This document shows, piece after piece, positions 46,128 through 53,999 of a stretch of DNA of 64,000 nt. The notes below the pieces were generated by a model, which was not told the origin of the DNA, did no database searches, and worked only from the letters and a program-made list of their open reading frames with translations. The position numbers and the translations under genes were made by a program. Origin of the DNA: Corynebacterium confusum (lineage in GTDB: Bacteria; Actinomycetota; Actinomycetes; Mycobacteriales; Mycobacteriaceae); assembly GCF_030408715.1 (NCBI RefSeq), contig NZ_CP047202.1:2213907-2277906 (forward strand), given 5' to 3'. Each line of letters begins with the position of its first letter. The first letter of the stretch is position 1.

Positions 46128-47483
46128 ATGGCAAAGTTGGTCCCTATGGATAGCCAGCATGACGATATAAGCACCGGACAAGCGTCCGCCTCCCACCAGG
46201 CGGACGCCCAACCGGCCAAGGAAAACGCTCAACAAGACGCCAAGAAGGACCAGACCACCACCCTGGTCAGCCAGGACGACCACGGTCTGGGCCGGGAAAC
46301 CGCGCGCGACACGCCCGGCGACTCGGACAAGAAGGCCCAGGTACTGAGCGCGGATCTGAACTCCGCCGCGCGCACCTCGCTGCAGCTCATCGCTGTCATC
46401 GCGGGCGTCGCCGTCGTCGGCTACCTCCTGCGCTTTATCTGGGTCGGGCTCCTGCCAGTCATCCTGGCCATCCTGGTCAGCACCGTGCTTTTTCCCATCA
46501 CTGCCTGGCTGCGCCACCACAAATTCCCGCGCGCCCTCGCCGCGGTCACCACTCTGCTGGCCTTCTTACTCATCTTCGTCGGCATCTTCTCCGCCATGGC
46601 CCCGGTGGTCTCCAACCAGGGCGCGACGCTGGTCAGCCAGGCCGAAAGTGGCATCAACGAGCTGGGCCACCTGGTGGAAGAATCTCCCATCAACGTCGAT
46701 GGCGGGCAGCTCGAATCCGTCATGGACGACGCGGTGAGCTTCCTCAGGGGCCAGGCCAGCAACATCGCCACCGGCGTGATGACCGGCGTGTCTGCGGCCA
46801 GCTCCGTCCTGGTGGCCTTCGTCATCATGCTCTTCGTGACGTTCTTCATCATCAAGGACGGCGACAAGTTCCTACCGTGGCTGCGCAAGTACACCGGTTC
46901 CGCCGCCGGCTGGCACATCACGGAGCTAGGCTCGCGCATCTGGTCCACCCTGGCCGGCTTCATCCAGGCCCAGGCCGCCGTGGCCTTCGTGGACGCTGCG
47001 CTCATCGGCCTGGGCCTGTGGGCCCTGCAGGTGCCGCTGGCCTTCGTCATCGCCGTGGTGACCTTCTTCGCCAGCTTCATCCCGATCATCGGTGCCGTCA
47101 CCGCCGGCGCCCTGGCCGTCATCATCGCGCTGGTATCCAACGGCCTGACCAACGCCCTGCTGGCTCTGGCTCTCATCGTCATCGTGCAGCAGGTGGAGGG
47201 CAACCTCCTGCAGCCGCTGCTGCAGTCCAAGGCCCTGGGCCTGCACGCCGCCGTGGTCCTGCTGTCCGTGACCATCGGCTCGACGTTGTCCGGCATCATC
47301 GGCGCCTTCCTGGCCGTGCCGGTGGCCGCCACCATCACGGTAATGCTGCGCTACTACGCCGAGATGACCGGCCTGCGCTCCGGCGAGATCGACCCGGACG
47401 AGCTGGACATCTCCACCGGCGAGGGCCCCACCCCGCGCCAGAAGGTCGCCGAGCTCTTCCACTCCATGAGCCCACAGCACTAA
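46128..47483 (+). CDS. AI-2E transporter family (PerM-type) membrane protein
   Basis: A 451-residue protein. A charged, Gln/Asp/Lys-rich cytosolic N-terminus (1-80) precedes about seven to eight membrane helices (from LIAVIAGVAVVGYLLRFIWV to VAATITVMLRY). The family signature FASFIPIIGAVTAGALA is present. Relatives include AI-2 exporters and Na+/H+ antiporters, so the cargo is not known. ATG 46146 (MDSQHDD) is an alternative start. It lies 34 bp after putA and ends in a strong terminator. Confidence 0.82.
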   Translation: MAKLVPMDSQHDDISTGQASASHQADAQPAKENAQQDAKKDQTTTLVSQDDHGLGRETARDTPGDSDKKAQVLSADLNSAARTSLQLIAVIAGVAVVGYLLRFIWVGLLPVILAILVSTVLFPITAWLRHHKFPRALAAVTTLLAFLLIFVGIFSAMAPVVSNQGATLVSQAESGINELGHLVEESPINVDGGQLESVMDDAVSFLRGQASNIATGVMTGVSAASSVLVAFVIMLFVTFFIIKDGDKFLPWLRKYTGSAAGWHITELGSRIWSTLAGFIQAQAAVAFVDAALIGLGLWALQVPLAFVIAVVTFFASFIPIIGAVTAGALAVIIALVSNGLTNALLALALIVIVQQVEGNLLQPLLQSKALGLHAAVVLLSVTIGSTLSGIIGAFLAVPVAATITVMLRYYAEMTGLRSGEIDPDELDISTGEGPTPRQKVAELFHSMSPQH

Positions 47484-47515
47484 GCAGATACTGCTAGCTA
47501 AGCTGCGCGCACGCT

Positions 47516-47560
47516 AATGCCCGGGCCGATAAACACCGGCCCGGGCATTGTTGTGTTTTT
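47516..47560 (+). terminator. Strong rho-independent terminator
   Basis: AATGCCCGGGCCG (47516-47528) and CGGCCCGGGCATT (47537-47549) form a perfect 13-bp stem with an 8-base loop, followed by TTGTGTTTTT. It ends the putA-side transcript and may also serve the convergent nucleosidase gene. Confidence 0.92.
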
Positions 47561-47571
47561 AAGCGTCTCGA

Positions 47572-48165
47572 CTAGCGCGGCAACAGGCCCAAGTCGGTGA
47601 CGGCGGACATCAGCTGGCGGGCGCCACGGTCCAGCACGCCGGCCCAGGTGCCCACGGAGGACTCGTCGGCCGGGTCGGAGACCTGCTTGAGCAGGGTGCA
47701 GGGGACCTCGAAGCGCTGGCAGACCGCGGCCACGGAGTAGCCCTCCATGTCGCACAGGGCGGATTCCTGGGCCAGGCGGTTGCGGGTCTGGGTATCGGAG
47801 ACGAAAAGGTCGCCGGTGGCCAGCGAGCGCACCGGCAGGCGCCCGGAGGTAGGCAGCTCGATGCGCTCGGGCAGCAGGTACTTGCCGAGGTCGGACAGGA
47901 CCTCCAGCATGAAATCATGCTTGGTAACCGCGTCCACCTCGAAGACGCCGGCTAGGCCGTCGTGCAGGGCACCGGCGGTACCGATATTGACCACCCGAGA
48001 GGGCATCTCGTCACGCAGGCGGGCCTCGGTCAGAACCTCGGTCAGGGAGATTGCGGCCGGCAGCGTCCCAATGCCGGTAATCAGCAGTGCGGCGTCGTCA
48101 GGGACGTGCGCCGCTTCAGCGTCGACGGCAGCCACAAACAGCGGTTTATCAGCAATGCATCTCAT
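47572..48165 (-). CDS. Nucleoside phosphorylase/nucleosidase family protein (MTA/SAH nucleosidase-like)
   Basis: A 197-residue single-domain protein of the PNP/UDP phosphorylase family. VAAVDAEAAHVP and ITGIGTLPAAISLTE form the N-terminal strands, VVNIGTAGAL the base-binding region, and DMEGYSVAAV the ribose-binding motif. It is shorter than typical MTA/SAH nucleosidases (~230). The likely role is hydrolysis of methylthioadenosine or a related nucleoside. TAAGAT lies 7 bases before the ATG, so the transcript is probably leaderless. Confidence 0.78.
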   Translation of the reverse strand: MRCIADKPLFVAAVDAEAAHVPDDAALLITGIGTLPAAISLTEVLTEARLRDEMPSRVVNIGTAGALHDGLAGVFEVDAVTKHDFMLEVLSDLGKYLLPERIELPTSGRLPVRSLATGDLFVSDTQTRNRLAQESALCDMEGYSVAAVCQRFEVPCTLLKQVSDPADESSVGTWAGVLDRGARQLMSAVTDLGLLPR

Positions 48166-48250
48166 ACTTTCGATCTTACGTGGACACCGGATCGCTTAGC
48201 ACGGCGGCTCGGGTTTAGTGCCCGCCGCTCCCCGCGATCGCGCCGCGACC

Positions 48251-48508
48251 TCAGCCCTGGTGGGCGAATTCCCACAAGGTAGCTGCGTGGTGCGGATTCA
48301 CCTCGATGTCGAAGTGGGTGGCTGCGCCCGGCTCCTCGCTGCCGCGCAGCAGCACGCGGGCCAGGAAGCGGTGGTGTTCTACTCCCAGCTCGCCTAAGAC
48401 CTGCTGGATGATCTCCGCGTGCTCGAAGCAGAAGCCGCCGCGGCATCGGCAAGCGCGGGCGGACCGGATACCCGGTCGCGGTACTGTTCCAGCATGGTGC
48501 CTGGGCAC
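48251..48508 (-). pseudogene. Arylamine N-acetyltransferase remnant
   Basis: The frame contains RGGFCFEHAEIIQQVLGELG followed by ARVLL, the conserved catalytic-cysteine block of arylamine N-acetyltransferases (RGGYCFE). It ends after about 45 further residues, without the conserved His and Asp blocks. NATs are ~280 residues. The only start with a good ribosome site (ATG 48495 behind GGAGG) reads in another frame, so a frameshift is likely. A palindrome GGTGCC-N2-GGCACC lies between that GGAGG and the ATG. Confidence 0.5.
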
Positions 48509-48582
48509 CTCCTTATTGCCGGGCGGCTTCCCTCAGCCGCCTACGTCGGTGGAGGCCCATGATACGCGGGCCCTGCCGCCGG

Positions 48583-49878
48583 CTACCGCAGGCGCCGCCC
48601 CACGAAGCCGGCCGCCAGGGTGTTGCCGGTGCTCGGGTCCACCAGCAGGAAGTTGCCCACCGCGCCGCGGGCGGCGTAGTCCTCGACCGGCAGCTCGACC
48701 GGGGTCTGGAGCACGACGTATGCGATCTCGTTAAGGGTAACCGCCTCCGGGTCATCCTGGTCGGCCACGCCGTCTAGGTCCAGGATGCGCTCGACCTGGG
48801 TGATGCGGGCCTTGACCACGGCGGTGCCGTAGCGCAGCTTGACCATCGGGCCGGGCTTTAGGTCCTTTTCCGTCAGCGCGACGACGGTGGCGGCGAACTC
48901 GCGGGTGGCCTCCGGCCGCTCGGTGCCGGCGATGAGGTCGCCGCGGGCCAGGTCCACGTCGTCGGCCAAGCGCAGCACGACGGATTCGCCGGCGCGGGTG
49001 ACCTCTACCTCCCCATCGGTGGTGTCGATGTGGGTGACCGTGCTGGTGCGGCCCTCCGGCAGGGCCACCGTGTCGCCGACGGCAATGGATCCTGCCTGCA
49101 CGCGGCCGGCGTAGCCGCGGTAGTCGCTGGCGTGCTCGCGGATGACGTACTGGATGGGGAAACGGAAGTCCAGGTCCTCGGCGCGGCCGCCGGCCACCGG
49201 CACGTCCTCGAGCGCCTGCAGGACGGTCGGGCCGGAGTACCACTCCATCTGGGTGGAGGGCTCGACCACGTTATCGCCCTTGAGTGCGGAGATCGGCACG
49301 ACCTGGGTATCGGTCAGGCCCAAGCGTTCGGCCAGGGCGCCGAATTCTTTCTCGATGGCGCGGAAGGTCGCTTCGTCGTAGTCCACCAGGTCGATCTTGT
49401 TGACGGCCAGGATGACGTGGCGCACGCCCAGCAGGGCCGCGACGTTGGCGTGGCGGCGGGTTTGCTCGACCACGCCGTGGCGGGCATCGATAAGCAGCAC
49501 CACGACCTGGGAGGTCGACATGCCGGTCACGGTGTTGCGGGTGTACTGCACGTGCCCTGGGGTGTCCGCCAGGATGAAGGTGCGCTTGTCCGTGGCGAAG
49601 TAGCGGTAGGCCACGTCGATGGTAATGCCCTGCTCACGCTCTGCGCGCAGGCCGTCGACCAGCAGGGACAGGTCCATGCCGTCGAAGCCACGGTCAACGC
49701 TGCTGCGCTCCATGGACTCCATCTGATCGGCCAGCACGGACTTGGTGTCGTGCAGCAGGCGGCCGACGAAGGTGGACTTGCCGTCGTCTACGGAACCGGC
49801 GGTGCATAGGCGCAGCGTCTCGCGCTCTTTGAGCTGATCCACTCCCTGGACCGGGGACGGGCTTTGGGTGGTAGGCAT
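48583..49878 (-). CDS. cysN: Sulfate adenylyltransferase subunit 1 (GTPase)
   Basis: A 431-residue EF-Tu-like GTPase that drives APS formation by CysD. G1 CTAGSVDDGKSTFVG, G3 DTPGHVQYTRNTVTG and G4 AVNKIDLVD are intact. No APS kinase (CysC) domain is fused. Its ATG overlaps the cysD stop by one base, so cysH-cysD-cysN form one tightly coupled operon. Confidence 0.95.
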   Translation of the reverse strand: MPTTQSPSPVQGVDQLKERETLRLCTAGSVDDGKSTFVGRLLHDTKSVLADQMESMERSSVDRGFDGMDLSLLVDGLRAEREQGITIDVAYRYFATDKRTFILADTPGHVQYTRNTVTGMSTSQVVVLLIDARHGVVEQTRRHANVAALLGVRHVILAVNKIDLVDYDEATFRAIEKEFGALAERLGLTDTQVVPISALKGDNVVEPSTQMEWYSGPTVLQALEDVPVAGGRAEDLDFRFPIQYVIREHASDYRGYAGRVQAGSIAVGDTVALPEGRTSTVTHIDTTDGEVEVTRAGESVVLRLADDVDLARGDLIAGTERPEATREFAATVVALTEKDLKPGPMVKLRYGTAVVKARITQVERILDLDGVADQDDPEAVTLNEIAYVVLQTPVELPVEDYAARGAVGNFLLVDPSTGNTLAAGFVGRRLR

Positions 49879-50777
49879 CAGAAATAGCCCTCCTTCTTGC
49901 GATCTTCCATGGCGGACTCGGATAGCTTGTCGTCCGCGCGGGTGGCGCCCCGCTCGGACAGGGTAGAAATGGAAATCTCGGCCAGCACCTCATCCGGGGT
50001 GGAGGCGGTGGACTCGACGGCGCCGGTGCAGGACATGTCGCCGACGGTGCGGTAACGCACGGTCTTGGTCACCAGCTCCTCGCCCTCGGCCGGCCCGCCC
50101 CACTCGCCGGGGGCCAGCCACATGCCGTTGCGGTTGAACAGCTCGCGCTGGTGGGAGTAGTAGATATCGGGCAGCTTGAGGCCGCGGGCGCCGATGTATT
50201 CCCAGATGTCGGACTCGGTCCAGTTGGAGATCGGGAAAACGCGGATGTTCTCGCCGGCCATCTTGGCACCGTTATAGAGGTTCCACAGCTCCGGGCGCTG
50301 GCGGCGCGGGTCCCAGCCGCCGAAGGAGTCGCGCACGGAGAAGATGCGTTCCTTGGCGCGGGCGCGCTCCTCGTCGCGGCGCGCCCCGCCCAGCACGGCG
50401 TCGTAGCCGCGCTCGGCGATGGTCTCAACCAGCGGGACGGACTGCAGCGGGTTGCGGGTGCCGTCGGGGCGCTCCTGCAGGTCGCCGCGGTCGATCCAGT
50501 CCTGGACCTTGGCCACGTGCAGGCGGGCGCCGGATTCCTCGACCAAGCGGTCGCGGAACTCGATGACCTCCGGGAAGTTGTGCCCGGTGTCCACGTGGAG
50601 CAGCTCGAAGGGCACGGTGGCCGGGGCGAAGGCCCGGCGGGCCAGTTCGAAGACCACCACGGAGTCCTTACCGCCGGAAAAGAGCAGCCCAACCTTGTCG
50701 AACTGGCCGGCTACCTCGCGCAGGATGTGGAGGGATTCGTTTTCTAGATCTTTCAGGTGTGGGGAAAGTGCAGTCAT
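49878..50777 (-). CDS. cysD: Sulfate adenylyltransferase subunit 2
   Basis: A 299-residue protein from ATG 50777, which overlaps the cysH stop (TAATG); an upstream ATG inside cysH is less likely. It forms APS from ATP and sulfate with CysN. The PP-loop LLFSGGKDSVVVFELA, the LLHVDTGHNFPEVIEFRD strand and the basic GGARRDEERARAKERIFS motif are those of CysD. Confidence 0.95.
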   Translation of the reverse strand: MTALSPHLKDLENESLHILREVAGQFDKVGLLFSGGKDSVVVFELARRAFAPATVPFELLHVDTGHNFPEVIEFRDRLVEESGARLHVAKVQDWIDRGDLQERPDGTRNPLQSVPLVETIAERGYDAVLGGARRDEERARAKERIFSVRDSFGGWDPRRQRPELWNLYNGAKMAGENIRVFPISNWTESDIWEYIGARGLKLPDIYYSHQRELFNRNGMWLAPGEWGGPAEGEELVTKTVRYRTVGDMSCTGAVESTASTPDEVLAEISISTLSERGATRADDKLSESAMEDRKKEGYF

Positions 50778-51562
50778 TATTCGTGTAACCCGCATTCTGT
50801 CTTGCCGTCAGCGAATACTCGTCCCGAGCGGGCGTCGTCGCCCTCTGCCACGGGGAAGGTCAGGGGCGCGCACCCGATGGAGCGGTACCCCTGCAGGGTA
50901 AGGGGGTGGATGATGAGGGCGTGGTCGCGGATGTAGGCATCCGTGTCATCCAGATCCCAGGTGATCATCGGCGAAATCTTGAGCCGACCCGTGCGGTCCA
51001 GGCTGAGCGCTGGGGCTTCCGCACGGTGCTCGGAGTCCGCCCGGCGAAGGCCGGTAATCCAGCCCACGTAGTCATCCATGGCCATGTTCAGCGGCTCCAC
51101 CTTGCGCATGCGGTTGTAGGAGGCCACGTCCCAGGAGTACATGCGCGGGCCGTAGATTTCGTCCTGCTCCTCCGGGGTCAGCAGGGGCCGGATGCGGCGC
51201 AGCGGCAGGTCCGGGTAGCGCTTTTCGACGGCGTCGGCGGTCTCCAGGGTTTCCGGGAAGTGGAAGCCGGTATCGATGAAGAGCAGATCCCCGTCGAGCC
51301 CGGCCTGGTGGGCCAGCTCGGCGAGCACGGTGTTTTCCATGGACATGGTCACCGCCACGCGGCCCGGCGCGTGGTTCACGGCGAAGTCCATGATCTCTTC
51401 CGCGCTGGCGTTGTACAGCTTGTCCGCCCAGCGGTCCACCAGTTCCTGGTTGGCGGCGGCTACCGCGGGCGGCAGTGGCGCGGTGTCCCGGGTTCCTTCC
51501 GGACTCTGGCTGGCGTCGCGATAATTCTTACCACCACCCAGCAAGTTCACGTTTGTTGTCAT
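50777..51562 (-). CDS. cysH: Phosphoadenylyl/adenylyl-sulfate reductase family protein, most [4Fe-4S] cysteines missing
   Basis: A 261-residue member of the CysH family, which reduces APS or PAPS to sulfite. The C-terminal nucleophile KTECGLHE is intact, as are FIDTGFHFPETLE and WITGLRR. Bacterial APS reductases bind [4Fe-4S] through Cys-Cys in a CCxxRKxxPL motif and Cys-x2-Cys. Here the first pair reads ASYNRMRKVEPL and the second IGCAPLT, leaving one of four. It may work as a cluster-free enzyme like PAPS reductases, or be decaying. No cysC or cysI is adjacent. Confidence 0.85.
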   Translation of the reverse strand: MTTNVNLLGGGKNYRDASQSPEGTRDTAPLPPAVAAANQELVDRWADKLYNASAEEIMDFAVNHAPGRVAVTMSMENTVLAELAHQAGLDGDLLFIDTGFHFPETLETADAVEKRYPDLPLRRIRPLLTPEEQDEIYGPRMYSWDVASYNRMRKVEPLNMAMDDYVGWITGLRRADSEHRAEAPALSLDRTGRLKISPMITWDLDDTDAYIRDHALIIHPLTLQGYRSIGCAPLTFPVAEGDDARSGRVFADGKTECGLHE

Positions 51563-51722
51563 TATTTTAAGTGCGCTCCTTTGGGGTCAGTGCACCTTAC
51601 TCTAGGTAATGCGGCCGGTTCGCGCAGCCGAAGTTCCAGCTCCGGGCACCCACGGGGGCGTTGTACTTGGGGAACGGGCAGAATATAATTGCCCCCATAC
51701 TGAACCGCTCGGACTATATTTA

Positions 51723-51738
51723 CAGACAGTACGGTCTA
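51723..51738. promoter_or_regulatory. McbR-type operator
   Basis: CAGAC-N6-GTCTA matches the McbR consensus TAGAC-N6-GTCTA in 9 of 10 positions. It lies 26 bp before the truncated fpr2 gene, just after a TATATT (51714-51719) -10-like element, and 161 bp before the divergent cysH. McbR represses sulfur-metabolism genes in C. glutamicum. Confidence 0.6.
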
Positions 51739-51763
51739 GACGAATTGCACTAAGGAGGTCATC

Positions 51764-52183
51764 ATGCCTAGCGCCCTCGGCTCGCGCGTCGCCGTCATCG
51801 GCGACGGCCCCGCCGCGCTTTCCGCCACGGAACGACTCATCGGGGCCGGCATGTGTGTCGATCTCATCTCCTCCCGGCCCGCCCCCTTCGGGCTCCTGCG
51901 TCACTTCGCCGCCCCGGGCACGCCCACCGACGGCATGCCGCACCTGCGGCTCATCGGCAACGTGCGCGTCGGCTCCGACGGCGACATCACCCACCGCGAG
52001 CTGCATGCGCTAAGCAACCACCCCGACCCCGATCTGCTGGTCCTGGAGCTGCACGCCCGCGGCCTGGCGATTACCACCTGGGAGGGCTGCTTCCACCCCG
52101 CCGCGGCGACCGCGGAGCCCGCGGCACCCACCGACTGGGACGCCGTCATCAGCCGCGCCGGCCTGGCGCCACTGTGCTTCTAG
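51764..52183 (+). CDS. Internally deleted FprA-type reductase (fpr2 remnant), 139 residues
   Basis: Residues 7-50 align with the FAD domain of the FprA at 8257-9621 (RVAVIGDGPAALSATERL, then RPAPFGLLRHFAAPG). The ILGN-type strand RLIGNVRVGSDGDIT follows, and then at about residue 85 the protein jumps to the FprA C-terminus, ARGLAITTWEGCFHP. About 300 residues, including the whole NADP domain, are absent, yet the frame is open and AAGGAGGT precedes the ATG. In C. glutamicum the full-length fpr2 is divergent from the cys operon, as here. Activity is unlikely; it could be a decayed gene or a FAD-binding fragment. Confidence 0.7.
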   Translation: MPSALGSRVAVIGDGPAALSATERLIGAGMCVDLISSRPAPFGLLRHFAAPGTPTDGMPHLRLIGNVRVGSDGDITHRELHALSNHPDPDLLVLELHARGLAITTWEGCFHPAAATAEPAAPTDWDAVISRAGLAPLCF

Positions 52184-52274
52184 GCTTCTAGGCAACTAGC
52201 CTTCCCCGATCCTCGCGCAGACCGCTTTACACAGCTCTAGGCGGGTGTCCCGGCCTTAGATTACTATTGCCTGC

Positions 52275-53996
52275 GTGGAACTTATCCGAATTATTATGAG
52301 CCGCTCGAAGCCCTACGTCGGCTTCGTCCTCGCGGTGCTCGTCCTGCAGTCGGCCTCGACTGCGGCGACGCTCTATCTGCCCTCGCTGAACGCCAGCATC
52401 ATTGACGAGGGCGTATCCCGCGGCGACGTGCCCTTCATCTGGCGCACCGGCACTATCATGCTGGGCGTGGCCCTAGTCCAAGTGCTCACCGCCGTCGCCG
52501 CGGTCTGGTTCGGCTCCCGCACCGCCATGGGGCTGGGCCGGGACCTGCGCCGGGAGGTCTTTGCCAAGGTCACGCGCTTTTCCTCCGAGGACCTGCACCA
52601 CTTCGGCACGCCGACGCTGATTACCCGCGCCACCAACGACGTCCAGCAGGTGCAGATGGTCTACCTGATGGCACTCAACTTCATCATCACCGCGCCCATC
52701 ATGTCCATCGGCGGCGTCATCATGGCCATCCGCGAGGACGCCGGGCTGTCCTGGCTGGTCTGGGTCTCCGTGGGCGTGTTGCTGGTGGTCATCGGGCTCC
52801 TGATCGCCAAGCTGGTGCCGCTGTTTAGCCGCATGCAGCTGCAGCTGGACGCGCTTAACGGCACGGTCCGCGAACAAATCGCCGGCATCCGCGTGGTGCG
52901 CGCCTTCGTGCGCGAACGCTTCGAGACCGAGCGCTTTACCGAGGACAACCGCCAGCTGACCCAACTGTCGCTGCGCATCGGCCAGCTCTTCGTGCTGATG
53001 TTTCCCATCATCACCGTCATCCTCAACGTCGCCACCGGTGCGGTGTTGTGGTTCGGCGGCCACCGCATCGAGGCCGGCGATGTCGCCGTCGGCTCACTGA
53101 CGGCGTTCCTGCAGTATCTGCTACAGATCCTCGCCGCGGTCATGATGGGCTCGTTCATGGCCGTCATGTTCCCCCGCGCGATGGTCTGCGCCAAGCGCAT
53201 CACCCAAGTGCTGGCCCACTCGCCCAGCATCGACGAGCCGGCCAACCCGCAGGACCCGCCAGCCGCGGGGACTGGCTGCACCGTCGAGATGCGCGAGGTC
53301 AGTTTCAGCTACGCCGGCGCCGAGGAACCCGTGCTCAGCGACATCAACTTCACCGCGCACCCCGGACGCACGACCGCGATCATCGGCTCCACCGGCGCGG
53401 GCAAGACCACGCTGATCTCGCTCATCCCGCGGCTCTACCTGCCGGCTTCCGGCCAGGTCCTCATCGACGGCGCGGACACCGCGCTGATGTCTAGGGCCGC
53501 CCTGGTCAAGCGCGTCAGCATGGTCCCGCAGAAGTCCTTCCTGTTCAGCGGCACCGTGGCCAGCAACCTGCGGATGGGCAACCCGGCAGCTAGCGATGCC
53601 GATCTGTGGGACGCCCTGCGCATCGCCCAGGCCGACTTCGTCAACGACCTCGACATGCCGATTGCCCAGGGCGGCACGAACGTCTCCGGCGGCCAGCGCC
53701 AGCGCCTGTGCATCGCCCGCATGTTGGTCGCCCGACCCCAGGTCTACCTCTTCGATGATTCCTTCTCCGCCCTGGACGTGCTCACCGATACTCGCGTGCG
53801 CGAGGCCATGCAGGAACGCGCGCGGGAGGCGACCACCATCATCGTCGCCCAGCGCGTGGCCTCCATCCAGGACGCGGACCAGATCCTCGTGCTCGAGGCC
53901 GGGCGGATCGTGGCCCGCGGCACCCACGAAGAATTGCTCACCACCTCCCCGACGTACCGAGAAATCGTCGAATCTCAAGAGACTGCGAGGGCCTAA
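52275..53996 (+). CDS. ABC exporter half-transporter (permease-ATPase fusion), degenerate Walker B
   Basis: A 573-residue protein starting at GTG 52275, with TACTAT 7 bases upstream (leaderless). Six membrane helices (about 15-300) are followed by an ATPase domain with Walker A GSTGAGKTT, signature NVSGGQRQRL and Walker B VYLFDDSFSALD. The catalytic Glu after Walker B is Asp, as in the degenerate half of heterodimeric type IV exporters such as TM287/288. The partner gene starts 3 bp downstream. Substrate unknown (drug, lipid or peptide). Confidence 0.88.
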   Translation: MELIRIIMSRSKPYVGFVLAVLVLQSASTAATLYLPSLNASIIDEGVSRGDVPFIWRTGTIMLGVALVQVLTAVAAVWFGSRTAMGLGRDLRREVFAKVTRFSSEDLHHFGTPTLITRATNDVQQVQMVYLMALNFIITAPIMSIGGVIMAIREDAGLSWLVWVSVGVLLVVIGLLIAKLVPLFSRMQLQLDALNGTVREQIAGIRVVRAFVRERFETERFTEDNRQLTQLSLRIGQLFVLMFPIITVILNVATGAVLWFGGHRIEAGDVAVGSLTAFLQYLLQILAAVMMGSFMAVMFPRAMVCAKRITQVLAHSPSIDEPANPQDPPAAGTGCTVEMREVSFSYAGAEEPVLSDINFTAHPGRTTAIIGSTGAGKTTLISLIPRLYLPASGQVLIDGADTALMSRAALVKRVSMVPQKSFLFSGTVASNLRMGNPAASDADLWDALRIAQADFVNDLDMPIAQGGTNVSGGQRQRLCIARMLVARPQVYLFDDSFSALDVLTDTRVREAMQERAREATTIIVAQRVASIQDADQILVLEAGRIVARGTHEELLTTSPTYREIVESQETARA

Positions 53997-53999
53997 ACC

